Assembly (NCBI GenBank): GCA_016188575.1
Contig: JACPHN010000190.1
Span: 1-63,505, forward strand
DNA from: Candidatus Schekmanbacteria bacterium
GTDB taxonomy: Bacteria > CSSED10-310 > JACPHN01
Direction: 5' to 3'
DNA length: 63,505 nt
The position numbers were made by a program, and so were the translations under genes. Positions 44,605-53,589 of this stretch are shown here, piece by piece (the stretch's first letter is position 1; each line of letters starts with the position of its first letter). The notes beneath the pieces are model-generated. The model saw only the letters and a list, made by a program, of their open reading frames with translations, had not been told where the DNA came from and made no database searches.

Positions 44605-46881
44605 GTGAACATGCTATTCCGCCTTCGCTACGCTGCACTCGCCTTGGTCATACTGACGACGGCACTCTTTGCTCCCTACGTGCCCCAGGCGATGAAACCG
44701 AATAACTCGCTTCGCATCTGGTTCTACGAAGACGATCCAAACCTTCAGGCGTATGACCGAGCCCAAGACGAGTTTGGAAACGATGAGATTATCGCGATCT
44801 TCTTCGAACCGCCGGGCCACGTGCTGGACGCCGCCAACATCGCGCTCGTGCGCAAGCTGTCCGAGGAGCTTGAGCGTCTGTCACTCGTTGACGAAGTTTT
44901 TTCGCTGACCACGGCAGATGACATGCGGAACGAAGGGGACCTGCTGGTCGTCGAGGATCTTCTCGCGAAGGATGAGTATACCGCGGAGGAGCGGGCGCGC
45001 ATTCTCGAAAAACTAAAGCATGATCCCATGTTGGAGGGGTTTTATCTGTCAAATGATGACAATGGGACCATGATCACCGTTCAGCTCGAAGCCCGGAGAG
45101 ACATAGACGAGTTGCGGGGAGAGGTCATAGCCGATGTCAAGAAGATTCTTGACGAGCACCTTGGAGCGATTGGCACGCCTTACCATCTTGGTGGTACCGG
45201 GGTTATTTACACTGATCTTAATCGCCTTACGGATGAAGATGTATATACGTTCGCGACTCTCGCATACCTTGCCATGTTCGCGATCATCGCGGTTCTTCTA
45301 AGAAGTCTCTGGGGTCTGGTGTATACAGTTCTGTGTTTGACAATTTCTGTTATCATCACCATGGGAGCCTTTGGCATGCTCGGTCATCGCATCAATATGA
45401 TGACGATGATATTGCCAACCATGGTTATAATACTTAGTATTTCGGACTGTGTACACATCATTATACACTACAGGATGGAGCTAAAGGAGCGCTCGATAAA
45501 TCACGATCACATCAAGAGCACTCTTTCTTTTATTGCGGTTCCATGTATCCTCACGTCTTTGACGACATTCGCTGGGATTGGTTCTCTTTATACGGCCAGG
45601 ATGCAAGTTGTCGGTGAGCTTGGAACATTCTCCGCGCTTGGGGTCGCGGTCGCGCTTTTCGTAACCTTCGCGATTGCTCCGTCTTTCCTTAGCCTCGTCA
45701 AGCTGAAACCGCTCAAGCACGAGAATCCGAAGCTTTTCGACATAGCCATTCGTAAGCTACTATTCCATCTTGATGAGTTCGCTATTGCAAACCCTGGAAA
45801 GGTTTCGATAGCCTTTGTAACTATCATGATTGCCGCGACTGCGTCCTTTAGTTTGATAAGCGTGGACATACATTTGTTCCGCTATTTCCCAGATGGTTCC
45901 CGCGTTCTTCAGGACCACGATGCAATTAATGATCGCTTCGGGTATTACTTGCCGCTCGAATTTACATTGCGAACACCAGATAAGGACGGCGTAAAGAATC
46001 CGCAGTTCCTTAAAGATATGGAACGCTTTCAGCAACGAGTGGAGGCACTAGAAGACATCGGAGAGTCCATTTCTATTGCTAATCTTGTATTTAAGATCCA
46101 TCGAGTTCTTACAGATTCAGTAGATACATCCTATCCAGATAGCATAGATATGGTTGCTCAGGAGATGCTTCTATATTCATTTTCCGATCCTGAAGGCATT
46201 GATCGGTACATCAATCCAGATGGAAACTACACTCATTTGTATTTCAAGATGACGTTTGTTTCTGGAAACGTGGCACGGAAGATGATTCACGAAATAGAAG
46301 CAATTGGAAGAGATGTATTCGGTCCAGCAATTGAAATCCGGCCTGTAGGATACTGGCCGCTATATTTCAAGCTCGTCGATTATGCGCTGGACGTGCAAAT
46401 ACAAAGTTTCTCAGTTGCATTCATTGCCGTATTCTTTCTCATATTCTTGATGTTGCGGGACATTCGCCTTACGTTGTTGGCGATTCCACCGAACATATTC
46501 CCGATTTGTATTACGGGTGCGCTGCTGGCAGCAACCGGCATCGATCTGGATTTCGGCACCGCCAGCATTGCCGCCGTCTTGCTAGGTCTGGCGGTGGACG
46601 ACACCGTTCATCTCCTCTATCGAACCAAGACGGAGCTCGGCCTCGGGGCGCCTACCGTACAGGATGCCGTGCGTATCGCCATGCGGGATTCGGGGCACGC
46701 GTTGGTCGGCACGACGCTGGTGCTGTGCTTGGGGTTTTCGGTCTTGTTGCTCGCTCAGGTCAAAACCGTCATCTATTTTGGCGGATTGCTGGCCGTGTCA
46801 CTTGGTACGGCCCTTGTTGCTGAGCTATTGTTTATGCCTGCGCTGCTGTGTCTGTTTTATCGGAAACGGAACGTAACGTAA
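44605..46881 (+). CDS. RND-superfamily (MMPL-type) exporter
   Basis: 758 residues. It has two RND halves, each with a membrane helix, a periplasmic loop and a five-helix bundle: helices include YTFATLAYLAMFAIIAVLLR and VVILSISDCVHIIIHYRMEL in the first half, and IQSFSVAFIAVFFLIFLMLR and SIAAVLLGLAVDDTVHLLYR in the second; ISDCVHIIIHY and LAVDDTVHLLY are the proton-relay helices. It probably exports lipids, hopanoids or hydrophobic compounds. Start GTG 44605 or ATG 44611. Composition is mosaic: the ends are GC-rich, while about 45.2-46.5 kb is much more AT-rich. No membrane-fusion partner is adjacent. Confidence 0.85.
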   Translation: MNMLFRLRYAALALVILTTALFAPYVPQAMKPNNSLRIWFYEDDPNLQAYDRAQDEFGNDEIIAIFFEPPGHVLDAANIALVRKLSEELERLSLVDEVFSLTTADDMRNEGDLLVVEDLLAKDEYTAEERARILEKLKHDPMLEGFYLSNDDNGTMITVQLEARRDIDELRGEVIADVKKILDEHLGAIGTPYHLGGTGVIYTDLNRLTDEDVYTFATLAYLAMFAIIAVLLRSLWGLVYTVLCLTISVIITMGAFGMLGHRINMMTMILPTMVIILSISDCVHIIIHYRMELKERSINHDHIKSTLSFIAVPCILTSLTTFAGIGSLYTARMQVVGELGTFSALGVAVALFVTFAIAPSFLSLVKLKPLKHENPKLFDIAIRKLLFHLDEFAIANPGKVSIAFVTIMIAATASFSLISVDIHLFRYFPDGSRVLQDHDAINDRFGYYLPLEFTLRTPDKDGVKNPQFLKDMERFQQRVEALEDIGESISIANLVFKIHRVLTDSVDTSYPDSIDMVAQEMLLYSFSDPEGIDRYINPDGNYTHLYFKMTFVSGNVARKMIHEIEAIGRDVFGPAIEIRPVGYWPLYFKLVDYALDVQIQSFSVAFIAVFFLIFLMLRDIRLTLLAIPPNIFPICITGALLAATGIDLDFGTASIAAVLLGLAVDDTVHLLYRTKTELGLGAPTVQDAVRIAMRDSGHALVGTTLVLCLGFSVLLLAQVKTVIYFGGLLAVSLGTALVAELLFMPALLCLFYRKRNVT

Positions 46882-46885
46882 CGGT

Positions 46886-46915
46886 TCACCTCCCCCCCCG
46901 CTTGCGGGGGTGACT
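46886..46915. repeat. family B hairpin between the exporter and protease genes
   Basis: CACCTCCCCCCCCGCTTGCG followed by GGGGTGA forms a G/C stem closed by a CTTG tetraloop. It lies five bases after the exporter stop and could act as a 3' mRNA boundary. Confidence 0.55.
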
Positions 46916-46944
46916 ACTGTGCAGCTCCGCAAGAGGAGAGCTCG

Positions 46945-48783
46945 ATGACTCGTGCGCTCGTTATGATTGCAAGCGTTTGCCTCGGCGTCACGGCCGCGCG
47001 CGCCGCGGATCCACATGACACCCTCGAAAGGGCGAAGGCCGCTTCCGGCGGCCGGGCTTGGGATGCGATCCGCACCCTCTACACGAGGGTAAGTGTGTCC
47101 ACGGCGGGCCTTACCGGGGTCTCGGAGTCGTGGGAAGACGTCCAGTCGGGGCGCCACGCCGATAGCTACAGACTGGGCCCGGTCGCCGGCGCCGGCGGTT
47201 TCGATGGGAAGGTGAGCTGGTCGCAGGATACCTCGAAGCAAGTCCTGACGCACGGCGACGGAGAGGATTATGAGGCGGCCGTGAACGAAGCATACCGGCG
47301 GTCGCTGGCCTACTGGTTCCCGGAGCGTTGGCCGGCGGCGGTCACCGATGGGGGCGAGCACAGTGAGGGTGAGCGCCGATTCCTGCTCGTGCGGATCACT
47401 CCCCGCGGCGGGCGCCCTTTCGAGATGTGGTTCGACGCCCAGTCACTCTTCCTCGATCGGATTGTCGAGAAAGGTGCGACCAACACCCGCACAACCTTTG
47501 CATGGGACTATCGCCGGGTTGGTGGAGTGATGATCCCCTACGCCCACCGGTCGACGAACGGGGACACCAAGTACGACCAGCTCACCACGACGCAGACGAC
47601 GGAGCTCAACCCGAGCATCGACAGAGCGAAGCTCGAGGTGCCAGCGCCGCCGCCGCGAGACTTCGAGCTCGCGAACGGTGCAGCCGCGGTTTCCCTGCCG
47701 TTCGAGCTGGTGAACAACCATATCTTCCTCGCCGTCAGGGTGAATGGCAGGGGTCCATTCCGCATGCTCTTCGACACGGGCGGCGCCAACGTGTTGACGC
47801 CGACCATGGCCAGCGAGCTCGGAGTCGCCACCGAAGGTGCGCTGCAAGGGCGTGGCGTCGGCGAGCAGTCCGAGGATATCGGTCTGGCACACGTCGACAA
47901 GGTGGAAGTCGGCGACCTCACCATCAGGGACCAGGTATTCTACGTGATTCCACTCGAAAACCTGGAAAACGTGGAGGGCGTCGGCCCCTTTGGCCTGATT
48001 GGCTACGAGGTCTTCAAGCGCCTGGTAGTGCGGCTCGACTATGAGCGCCATCTCGTCACGTTTACGCTACCCGAGAGCTTCGCGTACCGCGGCGGCGGCA
48101 CCGTCGTGCCCTTCACGTTCAAGGATCAGATACCGCAAGTAGACGGGGAGCTTGAAGGGTTGGCGGGCAAGTTCACAATCGACACGGGTAGCCGAGCATC
48201 GCTGGATCTGCACGGGCCTTTTGTCGAGATGCATAACTTGAAGAAAAAATACAGCCCGAAGGTTGAGGCCGTAACGGGTTGGGGCGTCGGGGGCGGCGCC
48301 CGCTCCGCAGTCACCCGTGCCGGCGCGCTCAAGCTCGGCGCGGTCGTCGTTGCGAGCCCCGTCACCGCGCTCTCGCTGCAGACCAAGGGTGCTTTCACCG
48401 ACACCTATGTCGCAGGCAACGTGGGTGCCGGAATTCTCAAGCGCTTCAACGTGACGTTCGACTATGGCCGGCAGCAGATCATCTTCGAACCCAATGCGAA
48501 CCACGACAACGTGGACACTTTCGACCGCGCCGGCATCTGGATTAATCTGGATGGAGCGGCTTTCAGCGTCGTGGACGTCACGAGCGGCAGCCCGGCCGCA
48601 GAGGCCGGCCTGAGACCCGGTGACCGGATTACGGCGATCGACGGGAAGAGCGCGGTCAGCGTTACCCTGCCTGCAGCTCGCTTGAAGCTCCGCAGCGATC
48701 CGCCGGGAACGAAAGTCAAGCTGACGGTACAATCCGGTCATGAGACGCGCGCCGTCGAGCTCGTCCTTCGGGACCTCATCTAG
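46945..48783 (+). CDS. secreted double aspartyl-protease-like protein with C-terminal PDZ domain
   Basis: 612 residues, signal peptide 1-21 (ARAAD). Residues ~25-240 are a beta-rich region of unknown role. Two retropepsin-type motifs follow, MLFDTGGANVLTP (about 280) and FTIDTGSRASLDL (about 415), so both catalytic aspartates of an aspartyl protease may be in one chain. A PDZ domain closes the protein (SGSPAAEAGLRPGDRITAID). Such proteins are periplasmic processing proteases. GAGGAG lies before the ATG. It follows the exporter by 63 bases and could share its transcript. Confidence 0.82.
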   Translation: MTRALVMIASVCLGVTAARAADPHDTLERAKAASGGRAWDAIRTLYTRVSVSTAGLTGVSESWEDVQSGRHADSYRLGPVAGAGGFDGKVSWSQDTSKQVLTHGDGEDYEAAVNEAYRRSLAYWFPERWPAAVTDGGEHSEGERRFLLVRITPRGGRPFEMWFDAQSLFLDRIVEKGATNTRTTFAWDYRRVGGVMIPYAHRSTNGDTKYDQLTTTQTTELNPSIDRAKLEVPAPPPRDFELANGAAAVSLPFELVNNHIFLAVRVNGRGPFRMLFDTGGANVLTPTMASELGVATEGALQGRGVGEQSEDIGLAHVDKVEVGDLTIRDQVFYVIPLENLENVEGVGPFGLIGYEVFKRLVVRLDYERHLVTFTLPESFAYRGGGTVVPFTFKDQIPQVDGELEGLAGKFTIDTGSRASLDLHGPFVEMHNLKKKYSPKVEAVTGWGVGGGARSAVTRAGALKLGAVVVASPVTALSLQTKGAFTDTYVAGNVGAGILKRFNVTFDYGRQQIIFEPNANHDNVDTFDRAGIWINLDGAAFSVVDVTSGSPAAEAGLRPGDRITAIDGKSAVSVTLPAARLKLRSDPPGTKVKLTVQSGHETRAVELVLRDLI

Positions 48784-49137
48784 AACCGGGAGCACCGCGC
48801 GCACGTCCGCGCATCGGCATGAATCTACCGCCGGGAATGGCCGAAGCCGTGACTCCTGTCCTTGCGGCGACATCCCGGCTTCGCCGGGAGCAATCCAGGA
48901 TTGGCGCAACTCGGACTCGGCCCCGGCTTGCCCCGGAGTGATGGACAAGACGTCCGCGGCTGCCCGGTCCAGCATCGGTCGATATGGCCGTTTCGTGCCG
49001 GCGAGGCCTGAGCGACAGAACACTGACAAGAAGATCATCATGGAAGTGCACGTCGAAATCGAAACAGAGACTCCTCCAACATCAAATAACATCTAAAAAA
49101 TATCCACGCCGACGGTTTTTCTTCAGGAAGAGATCGA
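48784..49137. other. intergenic region with a small hairpin
   Basis: No gene is supported. CCCGGCTTCGCCGGG (48874-48888) is a perfect short hairpin, possibly a transcript end for the protease gene although no T-run follows. The last 30 bases become AT-rich and contain AGGAAGAG, the ribosome-binding site of the next gene. Confidence 0.4.
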
Positions 49138-50010
49138 ATGATCCAGGAATACATGCACCACCTCGAACGCAAGAACGGCCTGCCGCAACTACACGCTGCG
49201 TTCCTCCAGACGTCGCTGCCGCGGCTGCAGGCCGATGAGCGGATCGTGGCCGTCGCCGCGGCCGGCTCGTTTCTCACTGGCGACATCGACGAGTACAGCG
49301 ACCTGGATCTCGTCATCGTCGTCGAACCCGCCGCCGCGCCGCAGATCATGCAGGAACGTCGGGAAATCGCGGCACCCCTCGGGCCCTTGCTCGCGGCCTT
49401 CACCGGCGAGCACGTCGGCGAGCCGCGCCTGCTGATCTGCCTCTATGGCCCGCCGCTGTTGCACGTGGACCTGAAGTTTGTCTCCTTGTCCGATGCGGCG
49501 TGCCGCTGCGAAGACCCGGTGATCCTGTGGGAGCGCGCGGGGCGGCTGACCGCAATGTTCCGGCAAGCCGCGGCCGTGGCACCGACCCCAGATCTGCAGT
49601 GGCTCGAAGATCGGTTCTGGGTATGGGTGCACTATGTGGCAGCCAAGATCGGACGGGGCGAGCTGATGGAGACCCTCGATGCCCTCGCCTTCCTCCGGCG
49701 GCTGGTGCTCGGTCCGCTCGCGCTCCATGCGCAGGGATGTCCTCCAGCAGGCGTCAGGAAGGTGGAAACCCGCGCCAAGCCCTACGTTGAAGACTTGCTA
49801 CTGACGACCGCCCCCAATGATCGGCCGGCATGTATCGGCGCGTTGAGGGCCGCCGTGAGCTTGTATCGCAGGTTACGGGGCAGACTGGCCACAGAGGCTC
49901 TGACTGTCCACACAGCAGCCGAAGAGGCGGCGTTGAGTTACGTGGCGGAGATTGAAAACCTCATGGCTTCATCAGCCGGTCCGAAACCCTTCGACGCTCA
50001 CGTGAAATGA
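49138..50010 (+). CDS. nucleotidyltransferase-fold protein
   Basis: 290 residues. AAGSFLTGDIDEYSDLDLVIV holds the pol-beta-type nucleotidyltransferase signature: Gly43-Ser44 and the two metal-binding aspartates Asp55 and Asp57. The remainder (LRLLVLGPLAL-like helices) is similar to helical C-terminal regions of aminoglycoside adenylyltransferase-like proteins. It would transfer a nucleotide to a small molecule, protein or antitoxin-like target; substrate unknown. It is a single gene converging on the methyltransferase operon, with a family A repeat in the gap. Confidence 0.7.
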   Translation: MIQEYMHHLERKNGLPQLHAAFLQTSLPRLQADERIVAVAAAGSFLTGDIDEYSDLDLVIVVEPAAAPQIMQERREIAAPLGPLLAAFTGEHVGEPRLLICLYGPPLLHVDLKFVSLSDAACRCEDPVILWERAGRLTAMFRQAAAVAPTPDLQWLEDRFWVWVHYVAAKIGRGELMETLDALAFLRRLVLGPLALHAQGCPPAGVRKVETRAKPYVEDLLLTTAPNDRPACIGALRAAVSLYRRLRGRLATEALTVHTAAEEAALSYVAEIENLMASSAGPKPFDAHVK

Positions 50011-50023
50011 CAGGAGCCGCCAC

Positions 50024-50137
50024 GCAAGGGCGCGATTTATCGCGCCCGGTCGTTGCGGCCGGTAATCCGGGCGGATCATTCTCGGCCCGATGATCCCCGG
50101 CCCGGCATTGGGCGCGATGATTCGCGCCCCTCCGCGC
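50024..50137. repeat. single unit of the 83-bp palindromic repeat (family A)
   Basis: GGGCGCGATTTATCGCGCCC, then the spacer GGTCGTTGCGGCCGGTAATC with GGATCAT...ATGATCC, then GGGCGCGATGATTCGCGCCC and CTCCGCG. It matches the units at 11059-11336 at roughly nine positions in ten. The locus again separates convergent genes. Confidence 0.8.
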
Positions 50138-50365
50138 CGAACGTGCGGCGTGAAGAAGTGTAATGGACGAAACCAGACATTCGGTCGATGCCGCACTTTG
50201 GGACGAAATGACAGTATCGAGTCTTTTGCCGGTACGCACTTGCGACAACGGCTCCCCGATCGGCCGTCTGTGTGGGATCACAAGGCGCCGCGATGACGTG
50301 CGGAGAAGGCGTCCGCGGCGTACCGGCCCCAGGGTGCCGCAGCATGCTCGGCGGTGCGCAGGTGT
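50138..50365. other. intergenic sequence after the repeat
   Basis: About 230 bases follow the repeat before the convergent methyltransferase gene ends. I see no gene, terminator or known element. Confidence 0.35.
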
Positions 50366-51733
50366 TCACTCTCTGTCGCGGCGGAATAGCGCGAAGGCCC
50401 GCTCGTCTACGGCGTAACCGTTCGCAGCGAGCGTCGCGAAAAATCGCTCCGGCTCGGGGCCAAAACTGGAGAAGTCGAAGAGACCGAGCTGGCGCAGCGA
50501 TTCGTCGAAGGCCTGTTGGCGGGCGTATCCGTCCTGGTCCGCCGCCATGAATCGCGACTTGAGGTAGAGGATCGGCGCTGCCGGCCGCCCGGAGTAGTCA
50601 TAGCAGTCGATATCCTGCGCGCGCAGGTCGATCTTGATGCGCTCTCGCAGCCGGGGTAGCGGCGAGCTGTCGAACTGGTCGTAGGTCATCAGCGATACTT
50701 TTCCCGAGCGGATGTGGATCTTGAGCAGGTGGGCCGTTTCCACGTCTCCGTAGAGCTTCGCCGCGCAGCCCACGTAACAGCGCAGCGCCGCGGGAAGTCG
50801 CGTCAGGAGCTCGGTGGGAAGCTGCAGGTATTCACCCTCCGCCAGCCATCCCACGCCATGCTCGTGCGCGGCGCGGCAAGCGGCGTCGATCACCGGCCCC
50901 TGTCCAACCGAGAACAGGAGCTCGCGGGCCGCTTCCTGGGCGCGCGCGTGACTGCCAAAGAGCGCCTTCACGTCGCGCCGCAGCTCGGGCGGCAGCTCCG
51001 CGTAGCGGGTGCGCCTCGCGAACAGGTTGAGCGCGAAGTAGACGAGAAGATCATCGCGACGCTGTCGCGACGAGGCCGCGAGCGCCGCAGGATCGAGCTG
51101 CCTCCGGGCCGGGCGCTCCGCGCGGCGCGGCGAGCCGACCCCGACCGGCACCACCGCCGCCGCCTCGCGACGCTGTTGCCGCTCCAGCAGGAACCGCTGC
51201 TCGAGCAACTTGTCCGGAAACACGAAGAAGACCCCATGGGCTACGGCGATCGCTTCTTCGCCAAGCACCTCCGCGATGAACGCGCCGAGCTCGTCTTGCC
51301 GGAAGTACTTCTGGAAAGTGCCACGCCTGGTGAGAAAGCCATCCTTGAACGGCTGCAGACCGGTCGTGTCACCCTTGCCCACGACCAGTCCCGCCACCGC
51401 CAGGCACTGTCGCGCCAACCCGTAGGCCCGGGCGAGCGCTTCTCGACGTTCCACTCTGTCTTCGATCACGTTGAGCACAAAGCCGAGATTGACGATGTCG
51501 GCGGGCTCGAGCGGCACGTCCGCCGCGAAGTACGGGTCCCACCCCACGGCGCGAATCCCGGCTGCCACCAACGCGCGGACGTCGTCCCCTTGGCCGCAGC
51601 CGTAGTCGAGCACCGAGCGGTCCTCCGCAAACAGCCCATGCCGGTCCAGCGCTTGCATCGGGGCCGACAAGCGATCGCGCGAGATCGCCGTCCGGTGCCG
51701 GTCGATGGGCCACGGCCCGTCCGCGAGGTCCAT
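50366..51733 (-). CDS. DNA phosphorothioation-associated methyltransferase, C-terminal half
   Basis: 455 residues from the ATG at 51733. It begins with DRHRTAISRDRLSAPMQALD and a SAM-binding motif VLDYGCGQGDDVRALVAAG, then ADIVNLGFVLNVIEDRVERR, as in the putative methyltransferases often found near dnd DNA phosphorothioation genes. Later segments (LLVYFALNLFARRTRYAELP, RIKIDLRAQDIDCYDYSGRP) also match that family. The upstream frame, in the same reading frame, ends with TAG at 51742-51740 only two codons before this ATG, and contains the family's usual N-terminal domain. So the full protein appears interrupted by one amber codon. No dndBCDE genes are in the window. Confidence 0.72.
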   Translation of the reverse strand: MDLADGPWPIDRHRTAISRDRLSAPMQALDRHGLFAEDRSVLDYGCGQGDDVRALVAAGIRAVGWDPYFAADVPLEPADIVNLGFVLNVIEDRVERREALARAYGLARQCLAVAGLVVGKGDTTGLQPFKDGFLTRRGTFQKYFRQDELGAFIAEVLGEEAIAVAHGVFFVFPDKLLEQRFLLERQQRREAAAVVPVGVGSPRRAERPARRQLDPAALAASSRQRRDDLLVYFALNLFARRTRYAELPPELRRDVKALFGSHARAQEAARELLFSVGQGPVIDAACRAAHEHGVGWLAEGEYLQLPTELLTRLPAALRCYVGCAAKLYGDVETAHLLKIHIRSGKVSLMTYDQFDSSPLPRLRERIKIDLRAQDIDCYDYSGRPAAPILYLKSRFMAADQDGYARQQAFDESLRQLGLFDFSSFGPEPERFFATLAANGYAVDERAFALFRRDRE

Positions 51734-51739
51734 CGCCGC

Positions 51740-52351
51740 CTACGGGCACGGCCCGCGATCGCTGCGGCACACCTCGTGGCCGACGATCTCGATCCCGTGC
51801 ATCGCCAAGAGCTCTTCCCACCGCTTCCGAAGGCCGATTCGCCGGCTATCCGCGAACAGGCCGAACGCCTCGAGTGCCGTCGTCAGCGCCGCGAAGCGGG
51901 GACGATCGGGGTGCTCGGGCGGCAGCAAGAGCTCCTTGCGGTGGAGAATGGGGGGATTGGAGGAATGCCGAAAGCTCCGCACCGCAACGCTCCGCTTCGC
52001 CAGATCGACCGCGATGCTTTCCAGCAGCGCGGGAAACGCCGTCTCGGCGAACCGCGGATACACGAGCAGCGTCACCCGCTCGGGCCGCGCCGGCTCGAGC
52101 TTGATGACGTTCCACTCGTCCGCGCCGGCGCCCGGCCGGCCCGCGACGGCAGCGGCGGCGATCTCTCCCGCCGCCGTGATCGCTTTCCGCTGTTGCTCAT
52201 CGAGCAACGGCACGGCGTCGCGGTGCACGTAGAGCGCGCCATGGACCCGCTTGCCGACCGCTGGCCGTCTCTCCTTGCGGTTGGGCTCAGGTCGCTGCCC
52301 GCCGGGTTCGCGTTGGCCGTCTCGATTCGAGCTTCCGCACCTCACGCTCAT
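51740..52351 (-). CDS. DNA phosphorothioation-associated methyltransferase, N-terminal half
   Basis: 203 residues starting in an ATGA overlap with the upstream gene. It contains VGKRVHGALYVHRDAVPLL, NVIKLEPARPERVTLLVYPRF and NPPILHRKELLLPPEHPD, which correspond to the N-terminal domain of the same methyltransferase family. The frame stops at TAG 51742-51740 and resumes two codons later as the methyltransferase half. Either the gene is broken by a nonsense mutation, the two halves are made separately, or the stop is read through. The first ~30 residues are low-complexity and the true start could lie further in. Confidence 0.6.
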   Translation of the reverse strand: MSVRCGSSNRDGQREPGGQRPEPNRKERRPAVGKRVHGALYVHRDAVPLLDEQQRKAITAAGEIAAAAVAGRPGAGADEWNVIKLEPARPERVTLLVYPRFAETAFPALLESIAVDLAKRSVAVRSFRHSSNPPILHRKELLLPPEHPDRPRFAALTTALEAFGLFADSRRIGLRKRWEELLAMHGIEIVGHEVCRSDRGPCP

Positions 52352-53433
52352 GGCGCCTCACCGCGATGTAGTTGCCCGGCGTCCCTGGCGCCGGTCAGTA
52401 CCATCGACAGCTCTTTGAGCATGGCCAGGCGACCTTGAAACGCGTCGCGATCCGCTGCGTACCGACCGGAAAGACCTGCGTGAGCGACGACGACGACGGG
52501 GCGGCCCAAGGCCTCTGCCTGTCGTGCGAGCCGATCCGCGTGGGCAGCACCCAGCACGAGCACGTCCGCGTCGAGCTCCGCGAAATATCGATCCCGACGA
52601 GGATCTACCTCATCCAGGAGCTTCGTCCAATACCTGAGGTACCTCCCAATGGCGCTTGTGGCCTCCGCAGCGGTGTACCGTTCACCGGCTTGCAGGACGA
52701 TGCCGGCCGGTCTGCCCGTGGTCTCGTCCAGCTCGACCGTAGCGCCCCCCGCGGCCAGGATGCGGAGAACGACGGGCGAAAAAGGCTCCCGACTCGTCGC
52801 GAGCTCGGCGACCTCATCGAGCAGCCGGGGGTCCTCGGTACCCGTGATGACCACCGTCTCCGGCAAGCAAGCGACGAGGATGTCGCTGAGACTACCCTCG
52901 ACATGCCGCCACGACGCGAGCGTCGCCGCCAGATGGTCTCGGTGCGCCAGGATGCGCGAGCAGTCGGCGGAGGGGCTCAATAGACGTGCGAGCCACGGCC
53001 GGCGAAACCGTTCATCGCTCGGTCCCCCTTCCATGGCGATCCGTTTGACACCAAACGTGTCCACGAGGACAGCACTAGCGCGGAGGACGGTCCAGTAGGA
53101 GTCGGAGGTGTCGGCCCGCATAGCTTCGCCACCGCTCCCGTGCTCCATACCGAACACGATGAGCGGCGGCGCGCTGCTGGGTTGCGGTCCGGACACGAAG
53201 ACCTCGGTGTGAGGCAGAGCCGCAAGCTGCGCCTGAATTTCAGGCAGCCGATCGGCGCCCAGCACGCGCGCGGGCACCTGCGTGATCGGGACGCGGGTAA
53301 CGGCACCCGAATACAGGATCAGGCCGAACATGAGAACTGTGGCCGTCCCGACCAGCACGCGGCTGACTGGCCCCAGCTTGGCACGCGGCGGCTTCCGGTT
53401 CCGCTTCCGCCGCGGTGCTGCGTGATGCGACAT
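52348..53433 (-). CDS. membrane-anchored TraB/ChaN/Tiki-superfamily-like protein
   Basis: 361 residues from the ATG at 53433 (GGAAAG upstream). A basic N-terminus is followed by one transmembrane helix (RVLVGTATVLMFGLILYSGA), then an extracytoplasmic alpha/beta domain. Spaced motifs VFGMEHGSGGEAM, IAMEGGPSDERF and VLVLGAAHADRLARQ resemble the G-x-x-H/E clusters of the Tiki/TraB/erythromycin-esterase/ChaN superfamily of putative metal-dependent hydrolases. The match is by pattern only. The gene is translationally coupled to the methyltransferase N-terminal half. Confidence 0.5.
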   Translation of the reverse strand: MSHHAAPRRKRNRKPPRAKLGPVSRVLVGTATVLMFGLILYSGAVTRVPITQVPARVLGADRLPEIQAQLAALPHTEVFVSGPQPSSAPPLIVFGMEHGSGGEAMRADTSDSYWTVLRASAVLVDTFGVKRIAMEGGPSDERFRRPWLARLLSPSADCSRILAHRDHLAATLASWRHVEGSLSDILVACLPETVVITGTEDPRLLDEVAELATSREPFSPVVLRILAAGGATVELDETTGRPAGIVLQAGERYTAAEATSAIGRYLRYWTKLLDEVDPRRDRYFAELDADVLVLGAAHADRLARQAEALGRPVVVVAHAGLSGRYAADRDAFQGRLAMLKELSMVLTGARDAGQLHRGEAP

Positions 53434-53589
53434 CTGCTTTCCGTGCTTGGGATCACAAAGACAGACCATCGTTCCGGGAAGGTCATCTCGGATCGTAGCA
53501 CAAGGGCGGCAGACAACGCCAAGCTCCGGCGCAGAGACGGTTTCGGACAGCGAAGCCTGTCCCGGTCGATCCCGGCTGCGGCGTGGCGC

